DNA of 64,000 nt from an uncultured Bacteroides sp. (GTDB taxonomy: Bacteria > Bacteroidota > Bacteroidia > Bacteroidales > Bacteroidaceae): NCBI RefSeq assembly GCF_910585845.1, contig NZ_CAJUHF010000010.1:23712-87711 (forward strand), given 5' to 3'. Below the pieces are notes generated by a model. The model searched no databases. It was not told where the DNA came from and saw nothing but the letters and a program-made list of their open reading frames with translations. The translations under genes and the position numbers were made by a program. This document shows positions 26,063 to 34,704 of this stretch, piece by piece. Position 1 is the stretch's first letter; each line of letters starts with the position of its first letter.

Positions 26063-27403
26063 ATGAAAATCATTATTGCAGGTGCCGGCGCAGTAGGCAC
26101 ACACTTGGCAAAACTGCTGTCCCGCGAGAAGCAGGACATCATCCTGATGGACGACAACGAAGAACGGCTCAGCCCGCTCAGCGCCAACTTCGACCTGATG
26201 ACCGTCACCGCCTCCCCCACCTCCATCCAAGGACTGAAAGAGGTGGGAACCAAAGACGCCGATCTCTTCATCGCCGTCACCCCCGACGAGAGCCGGAACA
26301 TGACCGCCTGCATGCTCGCCACCAATCTCGGCGCCCGAAAGACCGTAGCCCGCATCGACAACTACGAATATCTCCTGCCCAAGCACAAAGAGTTCTTCCA
26401 GAAACTGGGCGTCGACTCGCTCATCTACCCCGAAATGCTTGCCGCCAAAGAGATCGTATCCTCCATACGCATGAGCTGGGTGCGCCAATGGTGGGAATTC
26501 TGCGGCGGCTCACTGATACTGATAGGTACCAAGATGCGCGAGAAAGCCGAAATCCTGAATATCCCCCTCTTCCAGCTCACGGGAACGGACAAGCCCTACC
26601 ACGTCGTAGCCATCAAGCGGGGCAATGAGACACTCATCCCACGCGGAGACGACGTCATCCAGCTGCACGACATCGTCTACTTCACCACCACCCGCAAGTA
26701 TGTCCCCTACATACGCAAGATAGCCGGCAAGGAAGACTACGCCGACGTGCGCAACGTCATGATCATGGGCGGCAGCCGCATCGCCGTGCGCACCGCCCAG
26801 TACGTCCCCGACTACATGCAGGTGAAAATCATCGACAACAACCTGAACCGTTGCAACCGACTGACCGAACTGCTGGACGACAAAGTAATGATCATCAACG
26901 GCGACGGCCGCGACATGGACCTCCTCATCGAAGAGGGACTGGAGAACACGGAAGCTTTCGTCGCCCTGACCGATAACTCGGAAACCAATATCCTCTCCTG
27001 CCTCGCCGCCAAACGGATGGGTGTCAGCAAAACCGTGGCAGAAGTGGAAAACATCGACTACATCGGCATGGCCGAAAGCCTCGACATCGGCACGGTCATC
27101 AACAAGAAGATGATCACCGCCAGCCACATCTACCAGATGATGCTCGACGCCGATGTCAGCAACGTGAAGTGCCTGACCTTTGCCAATGCCGACGTCGCCG
27201 AGTTCACCGTGAAGGAAGGTTCGAAAATCACCAAGCATCCGGTGAAAGACCTGGGACTGCCCAAAGGGACAACCATCGGCGGACTGATCCGACACGGCGA
27301 AGGTGTGGTGGTGACCGGAAACACCCAGATACTGCCGGGAGATCATGTCGTAGTATTCTGCCTCAGCATGATGATCAAGAAGATAGAGAAATATTTTAAT
27401 TGA
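26063..27403 (+). CDS. trkA: Trk potassium uptake regulatory protein TrkA
   Basis: A 446-residue cytosolic protein with two RCK units. The first NAD-binding site is MKIIIAGAGAVGTHLAKLL; the second begins NVMIMGGSRIAVRTAQ near residue 230. RCK_C parts follow each (the last ends LPGDHVVVFCLSMM). It gates the TrkH channel in response to nucleotides. It is cotranscribed with dxs (11-base gap) and trkH (55-base gap). Confidence 0.95.
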   Translation: MKIIIAGAGAVGTHLAKLLSREKQDIILMDDNEERLSPLSANFDLMTVTASPTSIQGLKEVGTKDADLFIAVTPDESRNMTACMLATNLGARKTVARIDNYEYLLPKHKEFFQKLGVDSLIYPEMLAAKEIVSSIRMSWVRQWWEFCGGSLILIGTKMREKAEILNIPLFQLTGTDKPYHVVAIKRGNETLIPRGDDVIQLHDIVYFTTTRKYVPYIRKIAGKEDYADVRNVMIMGGSRIAVRTAQYVPDYMQVKIIDNNLNRCNRLTELLDDKVMIINGDGRDMDLLIEEGLENTEAFVALTDNSETNILSCLAAKRMGVSKTVAEVENIDYIGMAESLDIGTVINKKMITASHIYQMMLDADVSNVKCLTFANADVAEFTVKEGSKITKHPVKDLGLPKGTTIGGLIRHGEGVVVTGNTQILPGDHVVVFCLSMMIKKIEKYFN

Positions 27404-27462
27404 AAGAATCTTCTAAGTTGAGAAAAATAAGTTGAAAGAAATATTCTAATTGATAGAAATGA
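27399..27462. repeat. 32-bp direct repeat spanning the trkA stop and trkH start
   Basis: Two 32-base units (27399-27430 and 27431-27462) share TTGAAAGAA and ATTCTAA-TTGA-A-AAAT. The second unit supplies the trkH start codon. It looks like a simple local duplication. Confidence 0.7.
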
Positions 27463-28910
27463 TAAACTTCAAGACAGTCATACGGATTATCGGCATCCTC
27501 CTCCTGCTGGAAACCATCATGCTGCTGGTTTGCGCGGGAGTCTCACTCTACTATCAGGACGAGGACCTGATAGATTTCTGCATATCGGCAGGCATCACGG
27601 CAGGCACCGGAATCCTGATGGCACTTTGGGGCAAGAACGGCAAACGACAACTGACACGCCGGGACGGCTACGTGCTCGTCAGCTTCACCTGGATAGCCTT
27701 CTCCATACTCGGCACGTTTCCATTCTACATCAGTGGATACATCCCCAGCATCACCAACGCCTTCTTCGAGACCATGTCCGGCTTCAGCAGCACCGGTGCC
27801 ACCATATTGGACGACATCGAAGCACTGCCCCACGGACTGCTCTTCTGGCGCAGCATGATGCAATGGATAGGTGGATTGGGCATCATCATGTTCACCATCG
27901 CCGTTCTCCCGATATTCGGTGTCAACGGCTTGCAGGTCTTCGCCGCCGAAGCCAGCGGGCCGACGCACGACAAGATACACCCGCGCATAGGCGTCACCGC
28001 CAAGTGGATATGGAGCATCTATGCCGGCATCACCGGCATCCTGGTCGTCCTGCTGATGCTGGGCGGCATGGACTGGTTCGACAGTGTCTGCCACGCCTTT
28101 ACGGCCATCAGCACCGGAGGCTTCTCGACCAAGCAAGCCAGCATAGCCTACTATAACTCCCCATACATCGAATACGTCCTGTCCGTCTTCATGTTCATTT
28201 CAGGCATCAACTTCATGCTGCTCCTGCTCTTCTTCAACCGGAAGTTCAAGAAAGCCATCCACGATGCTGAGTTGAAGTGGTATTTCTGGTCGGTAGCGCT
28301 CTTCACGGCTGCCATCGCCGTTATCCTCTACTACACCCAGCCGATGGGTGTGGAAGAGGCTTTCCGCCAATCCCTCTTCCAAGTCATCTCGCTGCACACG
28401 TCCACCGGATTCGCCACCAACGACTACATGCTATGGCCCGCCGTGACGTGGGTCTTGCTGACCATCATCATGCTGATGGGAGCCTGTGCGGGCAGTACGT
28501 CGGGCGGTCTGAAGTGCATCCGCATGGTCATCCTCGCCAAGATAGCCCGCAACGAGTTCAAGCATATCCTCCATCCGAATGCCATCCTGCCGGTGCGTCT
28601 CAACAAGCAGGTGGTTCCGCCCTCCGTACAATCCACGGTGTTGGCATTCTGCTTTATCTATGCCGCCATCAGCATCGTCAGTGTGCTCATCATGATGAGC
28701 CTCGGCATCGACTTTCTGGAATCTGTAGGATGCGTAGTCTCCAGCATCAGCAACATGGGTCCCGGATTGGGTGATACAGGACCGGCGTTCTCCTGGAACG
28801 CGCTACCCGATCTTGCCAAGTGGCTGATGTCCTTCCTCATGCTCCTGGGACGACTCGAACTGTTTACCGTCCTGCTACTTTTCACTCCTGAATTTTGGAC
28901 TAAGAGCTGA
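27459..28910 (+). CDS. trkH: Trk potassium uptake channel subunit TrkH
   Basis: A 483-residue membrane protein of the TrkH/KtrB family. Selectivity-filter regions follow each pseudo-subunit: TMSGFSSTGATIL, TAISTGGFSTK, SLHTSTGFATNDY and SSISNMGPGLGDTG. Each has the conserved glycine that lines the pore. The ATG at 27459 (MINFKTVIRIIG) was chosen over an upstream TTG. It forms the K+ channel with TrkA upstream. Confidence 0.95.
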   Translation: MINFKTVIRIIGILLLLETIMLLVCAGVSLYYQDEDLIDFCISAGITAGTGILMALWGKNGKRQLTRRDGYVLVSFTWIAFSILGTFPFYISGYIPSITNAFFETMSGFSSTGATILDDIEALPHGLLFWRSMMQWIGGLGIIMFTIAVLPIFGVNGLQVFAAEASGPTHDKIHPRIGVTAKWIWSIYAGITGILVVLLMLGGMDWFDSVCHAFTAISTGGFSTKQASIAYYNSPYIEYVLSVFMFISGINFMLLLLFFNRKFKKAIHDAELKWYFWSVALFTAAIAVILYYTQPMGVEEAFRQSLFQVISLHTSTGFATNDYMLWPAVTWVLLTIIMLMGACAGSTSGGLKCIRMVILAKIARNEFKHILHPNAILPVRLNKQVVPPSVQSTVLAFCFIYAAISIVSVLIMMSLGIDFLESVGCVVSSISNMGPGLGDTGPAFSWNALPDLAKWLMSFLMLLGRLELFTVLLLFTPEFWTKS

Positions 28911-28981
28911 TAGATGGTCAAAAAGTGCTAAAAAATAAGTATTTTGCCATCTCCATATAACAAAACAGCCAATATTTGTTA

Positions 28982-28989
28982 TACATTTG
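28982..28989 (+). promoter_or_regulatory. Putative -7 element of the small exported protein gene
   Basis: TACATTTG matches TAnnTTTG, 26 bases before the ATG at 29015. No -33 element is evident. Confidence 0.4.
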
Positions 28990-29014
28990 CAGTCCAAAAG
29001 AAAAAAGTAGTTAT

Positions 29015-29398
29015 ATGAAACAGTGCATCAAATACCTCATGACCATTCTGTTCAGCATATTGCTGTATGATGGTATGGTACAGGTAGCAAGCATGTCATG
29101 TACTCTCAGACGTAATGAAAGCGAACGTTGCACCTTGTCTCAAGCTCCGGCCTTGCAGCTATCCCATACTCATATCCGTAATATCTATCACTATTTTCTT
29201 TCTACACCTTTATATATAGATAAAGTAGATACCATGCAAGTACGAGACAACAAGAGCATATACTTGCTGTTAAGCTACTTACGAACAGGAAAAGCCACCC
29301 ACTCCTCGGGAGATGTCTCCCTCTCTCCGCCGGCTTACCGTTCTGCCTCGGACCCGCTCAGCTATTACGTCTTCGGGCTGAGGAAGATAATCATTTAA
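29015..29398 (+). CDS. Small exported protein of unknown function
   Basis: A 127-residue frame starting MKQCIKYLMTILFSILLYDG, which looks like a signal peptide or membrane anchor. An A-rich purine stretch (AAAAAAGTAG) lies before the ATG. The rest has no motif I recognise; it includes two Cys (MSCTLRRNESERC), a basic-aromatic C-terminus (SYYVFGLRKIII) and several Ser-Tyr stretches. It has its own possible promoter and lies 128 bases before nuoA. It could be a real lipid-facing or secreted protein; translation needs support. The intervening gap to nuoA shows no clear promoter. Confidence 0.5.
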   Translation: MKQCIKYLMTILFSILLYDGMVQVASMSCTLRRNESERCTLSQAPALQLSHTHIRNIYHYFLSTPLYIDKVDTMQVRDNKSIYLLLSYLRTGKATHSSGDVSLSPPAYRSASDPLSYYVFGLRKIII

Positions 29399-29526
29399 CC
29401 AACTGTTTGGGCATTCCAACCGCCCTAACCTGCCGGAAACGATTCAGTGGGATTGTTCTCATCGGCAAACCATTTCAATCTAAAATATATACATCAGACA
29501 TATACATCTAAAAGACTGTTAGATTT

Positions 29527-29877
29527 ATGAACTTTACTTTGTTAGTAGTCGTCTTACTGACGGCAATTGCTTTTGTGGGTATCGTGATCGCGCTGTCCAA
29601 GGCGATATCACCCCGTTCATTCAACCCACAGAAAATGGAAGCATACGAATGCGGTATTCCCACACGCGGCAGGTCGTGGATGCAGTTCAGGGTAGGTTAC
29701 TACCTGTTTGCCATCCTGTTCCTGATGTTCGATGTGGAGACGGTATTCCTGTTTCCGTGGGCAGTCATCACCCGCGACCTGGGGCTGACCGGACTGTTCA
29801 GTATCCTGTTTTTCTTACTCATCCTCGTATTGGGACTTGCCTACGCTTGGCGGAAAGGAGCATTGGAATGGAAATAA
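29527..29877 (+). CDS. nuoA: NADH-quinone oxidoreductase subunit A
   Basis: A 116-residue membrane subunit with three helices and the conserved loop KMEAYECGIPTRG (the mobile Cys loop of NuoA), then RVGYYLFAILFLMFDVETVFLFPWA. It is part of the proton-pumping complex I membrane arm near the quinone site. It is the first gene of the nuo operon and overlaps nuoB by ten bases. Confidence 0.97.
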   Translation: MNFTLLVVVLLTAIAFVGIVIALSKAISPRSFNPQKMEAYECGIPTRGRSWMQFRVGYYLFAILFLMFDVETVFLFPWAVITRDLGLTGLFSILFFLLILVLGLAYAWRKGALEWK

Positions 29878-30461
29878 ACAAGAAACCCAAAATAAAATCT
29901 ATCCCGTATGAAGAATTTACGGATAACGAGACTTTGGAGAAACTCGTCCGCGAACTTAATGCCGGAGGTGCAAACGTCGCCCTCGGCGTACTGGACGATT
30001 TCATCAACTGGGGACGCAGCAATTCGCTGTGGCCACTTACGTTTGCAACAAGCTGTTGCGGCATCGAGTTCATGGCTCTGGGCGCCGCACGCTACGACAT
30101 GGCACGCTTCGGATTTGAAGTAGCCCGTGCCAGTCCGCGACAAGCAGACATGATTATGGTGTGCGGAACCATCACCAACAAGATGGCGCCCGTACTGAAA
30201 CGACTGTACGACCAGATGCCCGACCCGAAGTATGTAGTAGCCGTAGGCGGATGCGCCGTCAGTGGTGGACCGTTCAAGAAGTCTTACCATGTCGTAAACG
30301 GAGTCGACAAGATCCTGCCGGTAGATGTCTATATTCCGGGATGCCCTCCCCGTCCGGAAGCCTTTTACTACGGCATGATGCAACTGCAGCGCAAAGTGAA
30401 AATAGAGAAGTTCTTCGGCGGAGTGAACCGGAAAGAGTCCAAACCGGAAAACGAAGAGTGA
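29868..30461 (+). CDS. nuoB: NADH-quinone oxidoreductase subunit B
   Basis: A 197-residue subunit that binds the last Fe-S cluster (N2) before quinone. Ligands are visible: Cys63-Cys64 in ATSCCGIEF, Cys129 in VGGCAVSGGPF and Cys159 in YIPGCPPRPEA. The start at 29868 (MEINKKPKIK) is chosen because the frame upstream only shadows nuoA. It overlaps the nuoA stop, which suggests translational coupling. Confidence 0.97.
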   Translation: MEINKKPKIKSIPYEEFTDNETLEKLVRELNAGGANVALGVLDDFINWGRSNSLWPLTFATSCCGIEFMALGAARYDMARFGFEVARASPRQADMIMVCGTITNKMAPVLKRLYDQMPDPKYVVAVGGCAVSGGPFKKSYHVVNGVDKILPVDVYIPGCPPRPEAFYYGMMQLQRKVKIEKFFGGVNRKESKPENEE

Positions 30462-30485
30462 CAATAAACGAAACATCATCAAGAT

Positions 30486-32075
30486 ATGGATAATATACGA
30501 TTTATAGAACCGGCAGCCCTGCACGACGAGATGCTCCGCCTGTATCGCGACGAACAGATGGACTTCCTGAAATGCCTGACCGGCATGGACTGGGGAGAAG
30601 CAGACGAGAATGACCCGACCCGCCCTTACGGCTTGGGCGTAGTCTATCATCTGGAATCTACCGCCACAGGCAAGTGTACAGCTGTACGCACCTCTACCCC
30701 CGACCGCAATACCCCCGAACTGCCCACTGTCAGCGACATCTGGAAAGCAGCCGACTTTCTGGAACGCGAAGTGTACGACTTCTATGGCATTGTTTTCATC
30801 GGTCATCCCGACATGCGCCGCCTCTACCTGCGCAACGACTGGGTGGGCCATCCGATGCGTAAGGACAATGATCCCGAAAAGGACAACCCGTTGCGCATGG
30901 ATAACGAAGAGACCATAGATACCACCACCGAGCTTGAGTTGAATCCGGACGGCACGGTGAAGAACAAGGAACTCGTGCTCTTCGGCGATGAAGAATACGT
31001 GGTAAACATCGGTCCCCAACATCCCGCCACGCACGGTGTGATGCGTTTCCGCGTATCCCTGGAGGGAGAAAACATCAAGAAGATAGACGCCAACTGCGGA
31101 TATATCCACCGGGGCATCGAGAAAATGTGCGAAAGCCTCACCTACCCGCAGACACTGGCACTGACCGACCGCCTCGACTATCTGGGCGCACACCAGAACC
31201 GTCACGCCCTGTGCTCATGCATCGAACAGGCAATGGGTATCGAAGTAAGCGACCGCGTGAAGTATATCCGTACCATCATGGACGAATTGCAACGCATCGA
31301 CTCGCATTTGTTATTCTTCTCTTGTCTGGCCATGGACTTAGGCGCCCTGACCGCTTTCTTCTACGGTTTCCGCGACCGCGAGAAGATACTCGACATCTTC
31401 GAGGAGACATGCGGCGGCCGTCTGATCATGAATTACAATACCATCGGCGGAGTACAGGCAGACCTCCATCCCAACTTCCAGAAACGGGTGAAAGAGTTTA
31501 TCGCGTACCTGCGTGGAATCATCCACGAGTACCATCAGGTATTCACCGGCAACATCATCGCCCAACAACGAATGAAGGGCGTAGGCGTGTTGAGCCGCGA
31601 AGATGCCATCGCCTTCGGAGCCACGGGCGGCACAGGACGTGCCAGCGGTTGGGCTTGCGACGTGCGTAAACGTCATCCGTACGGTGTGTACGACAAAGTG
31701 GACTTCAAGGAAATCATCTATACCGAAGGTGACTCATGGGCACGCTACATGGTCCGCATGGATGAAATCATGGAAAGCATGAACATCATCGAACAGCTCA
31801 TCGACAACATTCCCGAAGGTCCCTATCAGGAGAAGATGAAACCGATAATCCGCGTGCCGGAAGGGCAATACTATACCTCGGTAGAGGGAAGCCGCGGCGA
31901 GTTCGGCGTCTTTCTGGAAAGCCACGGCGACAAGACCCCTTACCGCCTGCATTTCCGTTCTACGGGATTGCCGCTGGTAAGCACCGTAGACACCATCTGC
32001 CGCGGAGCAAAGATTGCCGACCTGATAGCCATAGGTGGAACACTGGACTATGTAGTTCCGGATATTGACAGATAA
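30486..32075 (+). CDS. nuoCD: NADH-quinone oxidoreductase subunits C and D, fused
   Basis: A 529-residue fusion. Residues to about 165 are NuoC-like (REVYDFYGIVFIGHPDMRRLYLRNDWVGHPMRKD). From about 175 (VNIGPQHPATHGVMRFRVSLEGE) it is NuoD, the 49-kDa [NiFe]-hydrogenase-like quinone-site subunit, with YIHRGIEKMCE and GATGGTGRASGWACDVRKRHPYGVYD. A gap of 142 bases to nuoH holds a purine-rich degenerate repeat. Confidence 0.96.
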   Translation: MDNIRFIEPAALHDEMLRLYRDEQMDFLKCLTGMDWGEADENDPTRPYGLGVVYHLESTATGKCTAVRTSTPDRNTPELPTVSDIWKAADFLEREVYDFYGIVFIGHPDMRRLYLRNDWVGHPMRKDNDPEKDNPLRMDNEETIDTTTELELNPDGTVKNKELVLFGDEEYVVNIGPQHPATHGVMRFRVSLEGENIKKIDANCGYIHRGIEKMCESLTYPQTLALTDRLDYLGAHQNRHALCSCIEQAMGIEVSDRVKYIRTIMDELQRIDSHLLFFSCLAMDLGALTAFFYGFRDREKILDIFEETCGGRLIMNYNTIGGVQADLHPNFQKRVKEFIAYLRGIIHEYHQVFTGNIIAQQRMKGVGVLSREDAIAFGATGGTGRASGWACDVRKRHPYGVYDKVDFKEIIYTEGDSWARYMVRMDEIMESMNIIEQLIDNIPEGPYQEKMKPIIRVPEGQYYTSVEGSRGEFGVFLESHGDKTPYRLHFRSTGLPLVSTVDTICRGAKIADLIAIGGTLDYVVPDIDR

Positions 32076-32102
32076 ACAGATCAAGGTGAAAGTAATGGGT
32101 AT

Positions 32103-32153
32103 GGAGGAGTTAAAGGATTAAAGGAGTTGAAGATTAAAGAAGTTGAGGAGTTT
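32103..32153. repeat. Purine-rich degenerate repeat within the nuo operon
   Basis: GGAGTTAAAGGATTAAA, GGAGTTGAAGATTAAA and GAAGTTGAGGAGTTT follow each other with a period of 16-17 bases between nuoCD and nuoH. It differs in period from the 22-bp arrays. The rest of this 142-base gap is A/T-rich. Confidence 0.6.
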
Positions 32154-32217
32154 ACTACTTAACTGCCACATGCTTATTACTTGAGAAACTTAATTATTAA
32201 TTATTAAATTAAATAAC

Positions 32218-33294
32218 GTGTTTGACTTTAGTATAGTAACCAACTGGATTCACCAGACGCTGACATCTTACATGTCCGAAGGTCTGGCTATATTCCTGGA
32301 ATGTATAGCGATAGGCGTATGCATCATTCTGATGTATGCCTTGCTCGCCATCATTCTTATTTATATGGAGCGCAAGATCTGCGCTTTTTTCCAATGCCGC
32401 CTCGGTCCGAACCGTGTGGGCAAATGGGGAAGCATCCAGGTCATCTGCGACGTGCTGAAGATGCTGACCAAAGAAATCTTCACTCCGAATGCCGCCGACC
32501 GCTTTCTTTATAACCTGGCACCGTTCATGGTGATCATAGCCTCGTTCCTGACGTTCACCTGCCTGCCCATCAACAAAGGTATGGAGGTGTTGAACTTCAA
32601 CGTAGGTATATTCTTCCTCCTATCCGCATCGAGCATGGGTGTGATAGGCATCCTGCTGGCAGGCTGGGGCTCCAACAACAAATTCTCACTAATCGGCGCC
32701 ATGCGTAGCGGGGCACAGATCATCTCGTATGAATTGTCCGTAGGACTGAGCATCCTGACTATGGTAGTGCTGATGGGTACCATGCAGTTCTCCGAAATCG
32801 TGGAAGGACAGGCGGACGGCTGGTTCATCTTCAAAGGACACCTCCCTGCCCTGATAGCCTTCATCGTCTACCTGATAGCCGGAAACGCCGAATGTAACCG
32901 CGGACCGTTCGACCTTCCGGAAGCTGAAAGCGAATTGACGGCAGGATATCACACCGAATATAGCGGTATGCACTTCGGCTTCTTTTACCTCGCCGAATAC
33001 CTGAACCTGTTCATTGTGGCCAGTGTTGCCGTCACAATCTTCTTAGGCGGTTGGATGCCGTTCCACGTCGTAGGCATGGACGGTTTCAACGCAGTGATGG
33101 ATTGCATTCCAGGATTTGTATGGTTCTTCGGCAAGGCATTCTTCGTGGTGTTCCTGCTGATGTGGATCAAGTGGACCTTCCCCCGCTTGCGTATCGACCA
33201 GATCCTGGCACTCGAATGGAAATATCTGGTACCTATCTCAATGGTGAACCTCATCATCATGGTACTGATTGTCGTATTTGAACTACACTTTTAA
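32218..33294 (+). CDS. nuoH: NADH-quinone oxidoreductase subunit H
   Basis: A 358-residue membrane subunit (GTG start) with eight or nine helices, bridging the quinone pocket and the proton channels. Signatures: YMERKICAFFQCRLGPNRVGKWG, ELSVGLSIL, NRGPFDLPEAESELTAGYHTEYSG and IDQILALEWKYLVPISM. NuoI follows after three bases. Confidence 0.97.
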   Translation: MFDFSIVTNWIHQTLTSYMSEGLAIFLECIAIGVCIILMYALLAIILIYMERKICAFFQCRLGPNRVGKWGSIQVICDVLKMLTKEIFTPNAADRFLYNLAPFMVIIASFLTFTCLPINKGMEVLNFNVGIFFLLSASSMGVIGILLAGWGSNNKFSLIGAMRSGAQIISYELSVGLSILTMVVLMGTMQFSEIVEGQADGWFIFKGHLPALIAFIVYLIAGNAECNRGPFDLPEAESELTAGYHTEYSGMHFGFFYLAEYLNLFIVASVAVTIFLGGWMPFHVVGMDGFNAVMDCIPGFVWFFGKAFFVVFLLMWIKWTFPRLRIDQILALEWKYLVPISMVNLIIMVLIVVFELHF

Positions 33295-33297
33295 ATT

Positions 33298-33798
33298 ATG
33301 GAAACATACAGCTATTTAGGTGGAATCGTGCATGGCATCCGCTCCCTGCTGACAGGTATGAAAACAACCATGACCGTCTTCTGCCGCCGGAAAGTGACAG
33401 AACAATATCCCGAAAACCGCACCACCCTACAGATGTTCGACCGGTTCCGAGGTACGCTGACCATGCCTCATAACGAACAGAACGAGCACCATTGCGTGGC
33501 GTGCGGACTATGCCAGATGGCCTGTCCTAACGGTACCATCAAGGTGACGAGTGAAACAGTAGAGACCGAAGACGGAAAGAAAAAGAAGATACTGGCAAAA
33601 TATGAATACGACCTCGGCTCGTGCATGTTCTGCCAGCTTTGCGTCACAGCCTGCCCGCACGACGCAATCACGTTCGATACTGCTTTCGAGCATGCCGTGT
33701 TCGACCGCACGAAACTGGTGAAAACACTCAATCGTCCGGGTAGCCACGTCATAGAGAAAAAGAAAACAGCTGTTCCGCAAGGTGAAACAGCCAAGTAA
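33298..33798 (+). CDS. nuoI: NADH-quinone oxidoreductase subunit I (2x[4Fe-4S])
   Basis: A 166-residue ferredoxin-like subunit with two complete cluster motifs, CVACGLCQMACP and CMFCQLCVTACP, that bind N6a and N6b. With NuoB it carries electrons to quinone. As no NuoEFG is encoded, this is the probable entry region for electrons from an unidentified donor such as ferredoxin. Confidence 0.96.
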   Translation: METYSYLGGIVHGIRSLLTGMKTTMTVFCRRKVTEQYPENRTTLQMFDRFRGTLTMPHNEQNEHHCVACGLCQMACPNGTIKVTSETVETEDGKKKKILAKYEYDLGSCMFCQLCVTACPHDAITFDTAFEHAVFDRTKLVKTLNRPGSHVIEKKKTAVPQGETAK

Positions 33799-33830
33799 TC
33801 CGAAACTAAAGTAATTTGTAATTCAAGAAT

Positions 33831-34346
33831 ATGGAAATAACCCTTGAAACCGTAGTATTCTACTTTCTTGCCGTGTTCATCACCGTGTGCTCCATTCTTA
33901 CTGTGACCACACGCCGCATGGTACGCTCGGCAACGTATCTGCTGTTCACGCTTTTCGGTACGGCAGGCATCTACTTCCTGCTGGGATATACCTTTCTGGG
34001 ATCGGTACAGATCATGGTATATGCCGGCGGTATTGTCGTACTCTACGTCTTCTCCATCCTGCTGACTAGTGGCGAAGGAGACCGAACCATCAACAAAATG
34101 AAACGCAGCCGGTTACTCGCCGGACTGGGAGCCACCGGGGCGGGAGCACTTATCGTGGTGTTTATCACGCTGAAGCATAAATTTATCACCACCACCGACC
34201 TCGCTCCTTTGGAAATCAATATCAAAACCATCGGAAACGCCATGTTGAGCAGCGACAAATATGGCTACCTGCTTCCTTTCGAGGCAGTCAGCATCCTGCT
34301 GTTGGCATGCATCGTAGGCGGACTGATGATTGCACGTAAACGATAA
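33831..34346 (+). CDS. nuoJ: NADH-quinone oxidoreductase subunit J
   Basis: A 171-residue membrane subunit with five helices. The third helix contains the family stretch LGYTFLGSVQIMVYAGGIVVLYVF. It is in the expected place between nuoI and nuoK. Confidence 0.95.
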   Translation: MEITLETVVFYFLAVFITVCSILTVTTRRMVRSATYLLFTLFGTAGIYFLLGYTFLGSVQIMVYAGGIVVLYVFSILLTSGEGDRTINKMKRSRLLAGLGATGAGALIVVFITLKHKFITTTDLAPLEINIKTIGNAMLSSDKYGYLLPFEAVSILLLACIVGGLMIARKR

Positions 34347-34359
34347 AAAGGAATTGATT

Positions 34360-34668
34360 ATGATACACATGGAATATTATCTGATAGTCTCCGCTATCAT
34401 GTTTTTCGCCGGTATTTACGGATTCTTTACCCGCCACAACACACTGGCCATACTGATCAGCGTCGAGCTGATACTCAACGCCACGGACATCAACTTCGCA
34501 GTGTTCAACCGTTTCCTGTTCCCGGACGGGCTGGAAGGCTATTTCTTCGCCCTGTTCTCCATTGCCATCTCGGCAGCCGAAACGGCAGTGGCGATAGCGA
34601 TTATGATTAACATCTACCGTAACATACGAAGCATCCAGGTGGGTAAACTGAATGACATGAAATGGTAG
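34360..34668 (+). CDS. nuoK: NADH-quinone oxidoreductase subunit K
   Basis: A 102-residue membrane subunit with three helices; the glutamates in LISVELILNA and SAAETAVAIA belong to the proton path. The start at 34360 (MIHMEYYLIV) follows AAAAGGAATTG, a good ribosome binding site. The longer frame from 34330 overlaps nuoJ. Confidence 0.95.
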   Translation: MIHMEYYLIVSAIMFFAGIYGFFTRHNTLAILISVELILNATDINFAVFNRFLFPDGLEGYFFALFSIAISAAETAVAIAIMINIYRNIRSIQVGKLNDMKW

Positions 34669-34704
34669 TATCAAGATTACAATAACTGATAAATAAAGTT
34701 ATAT

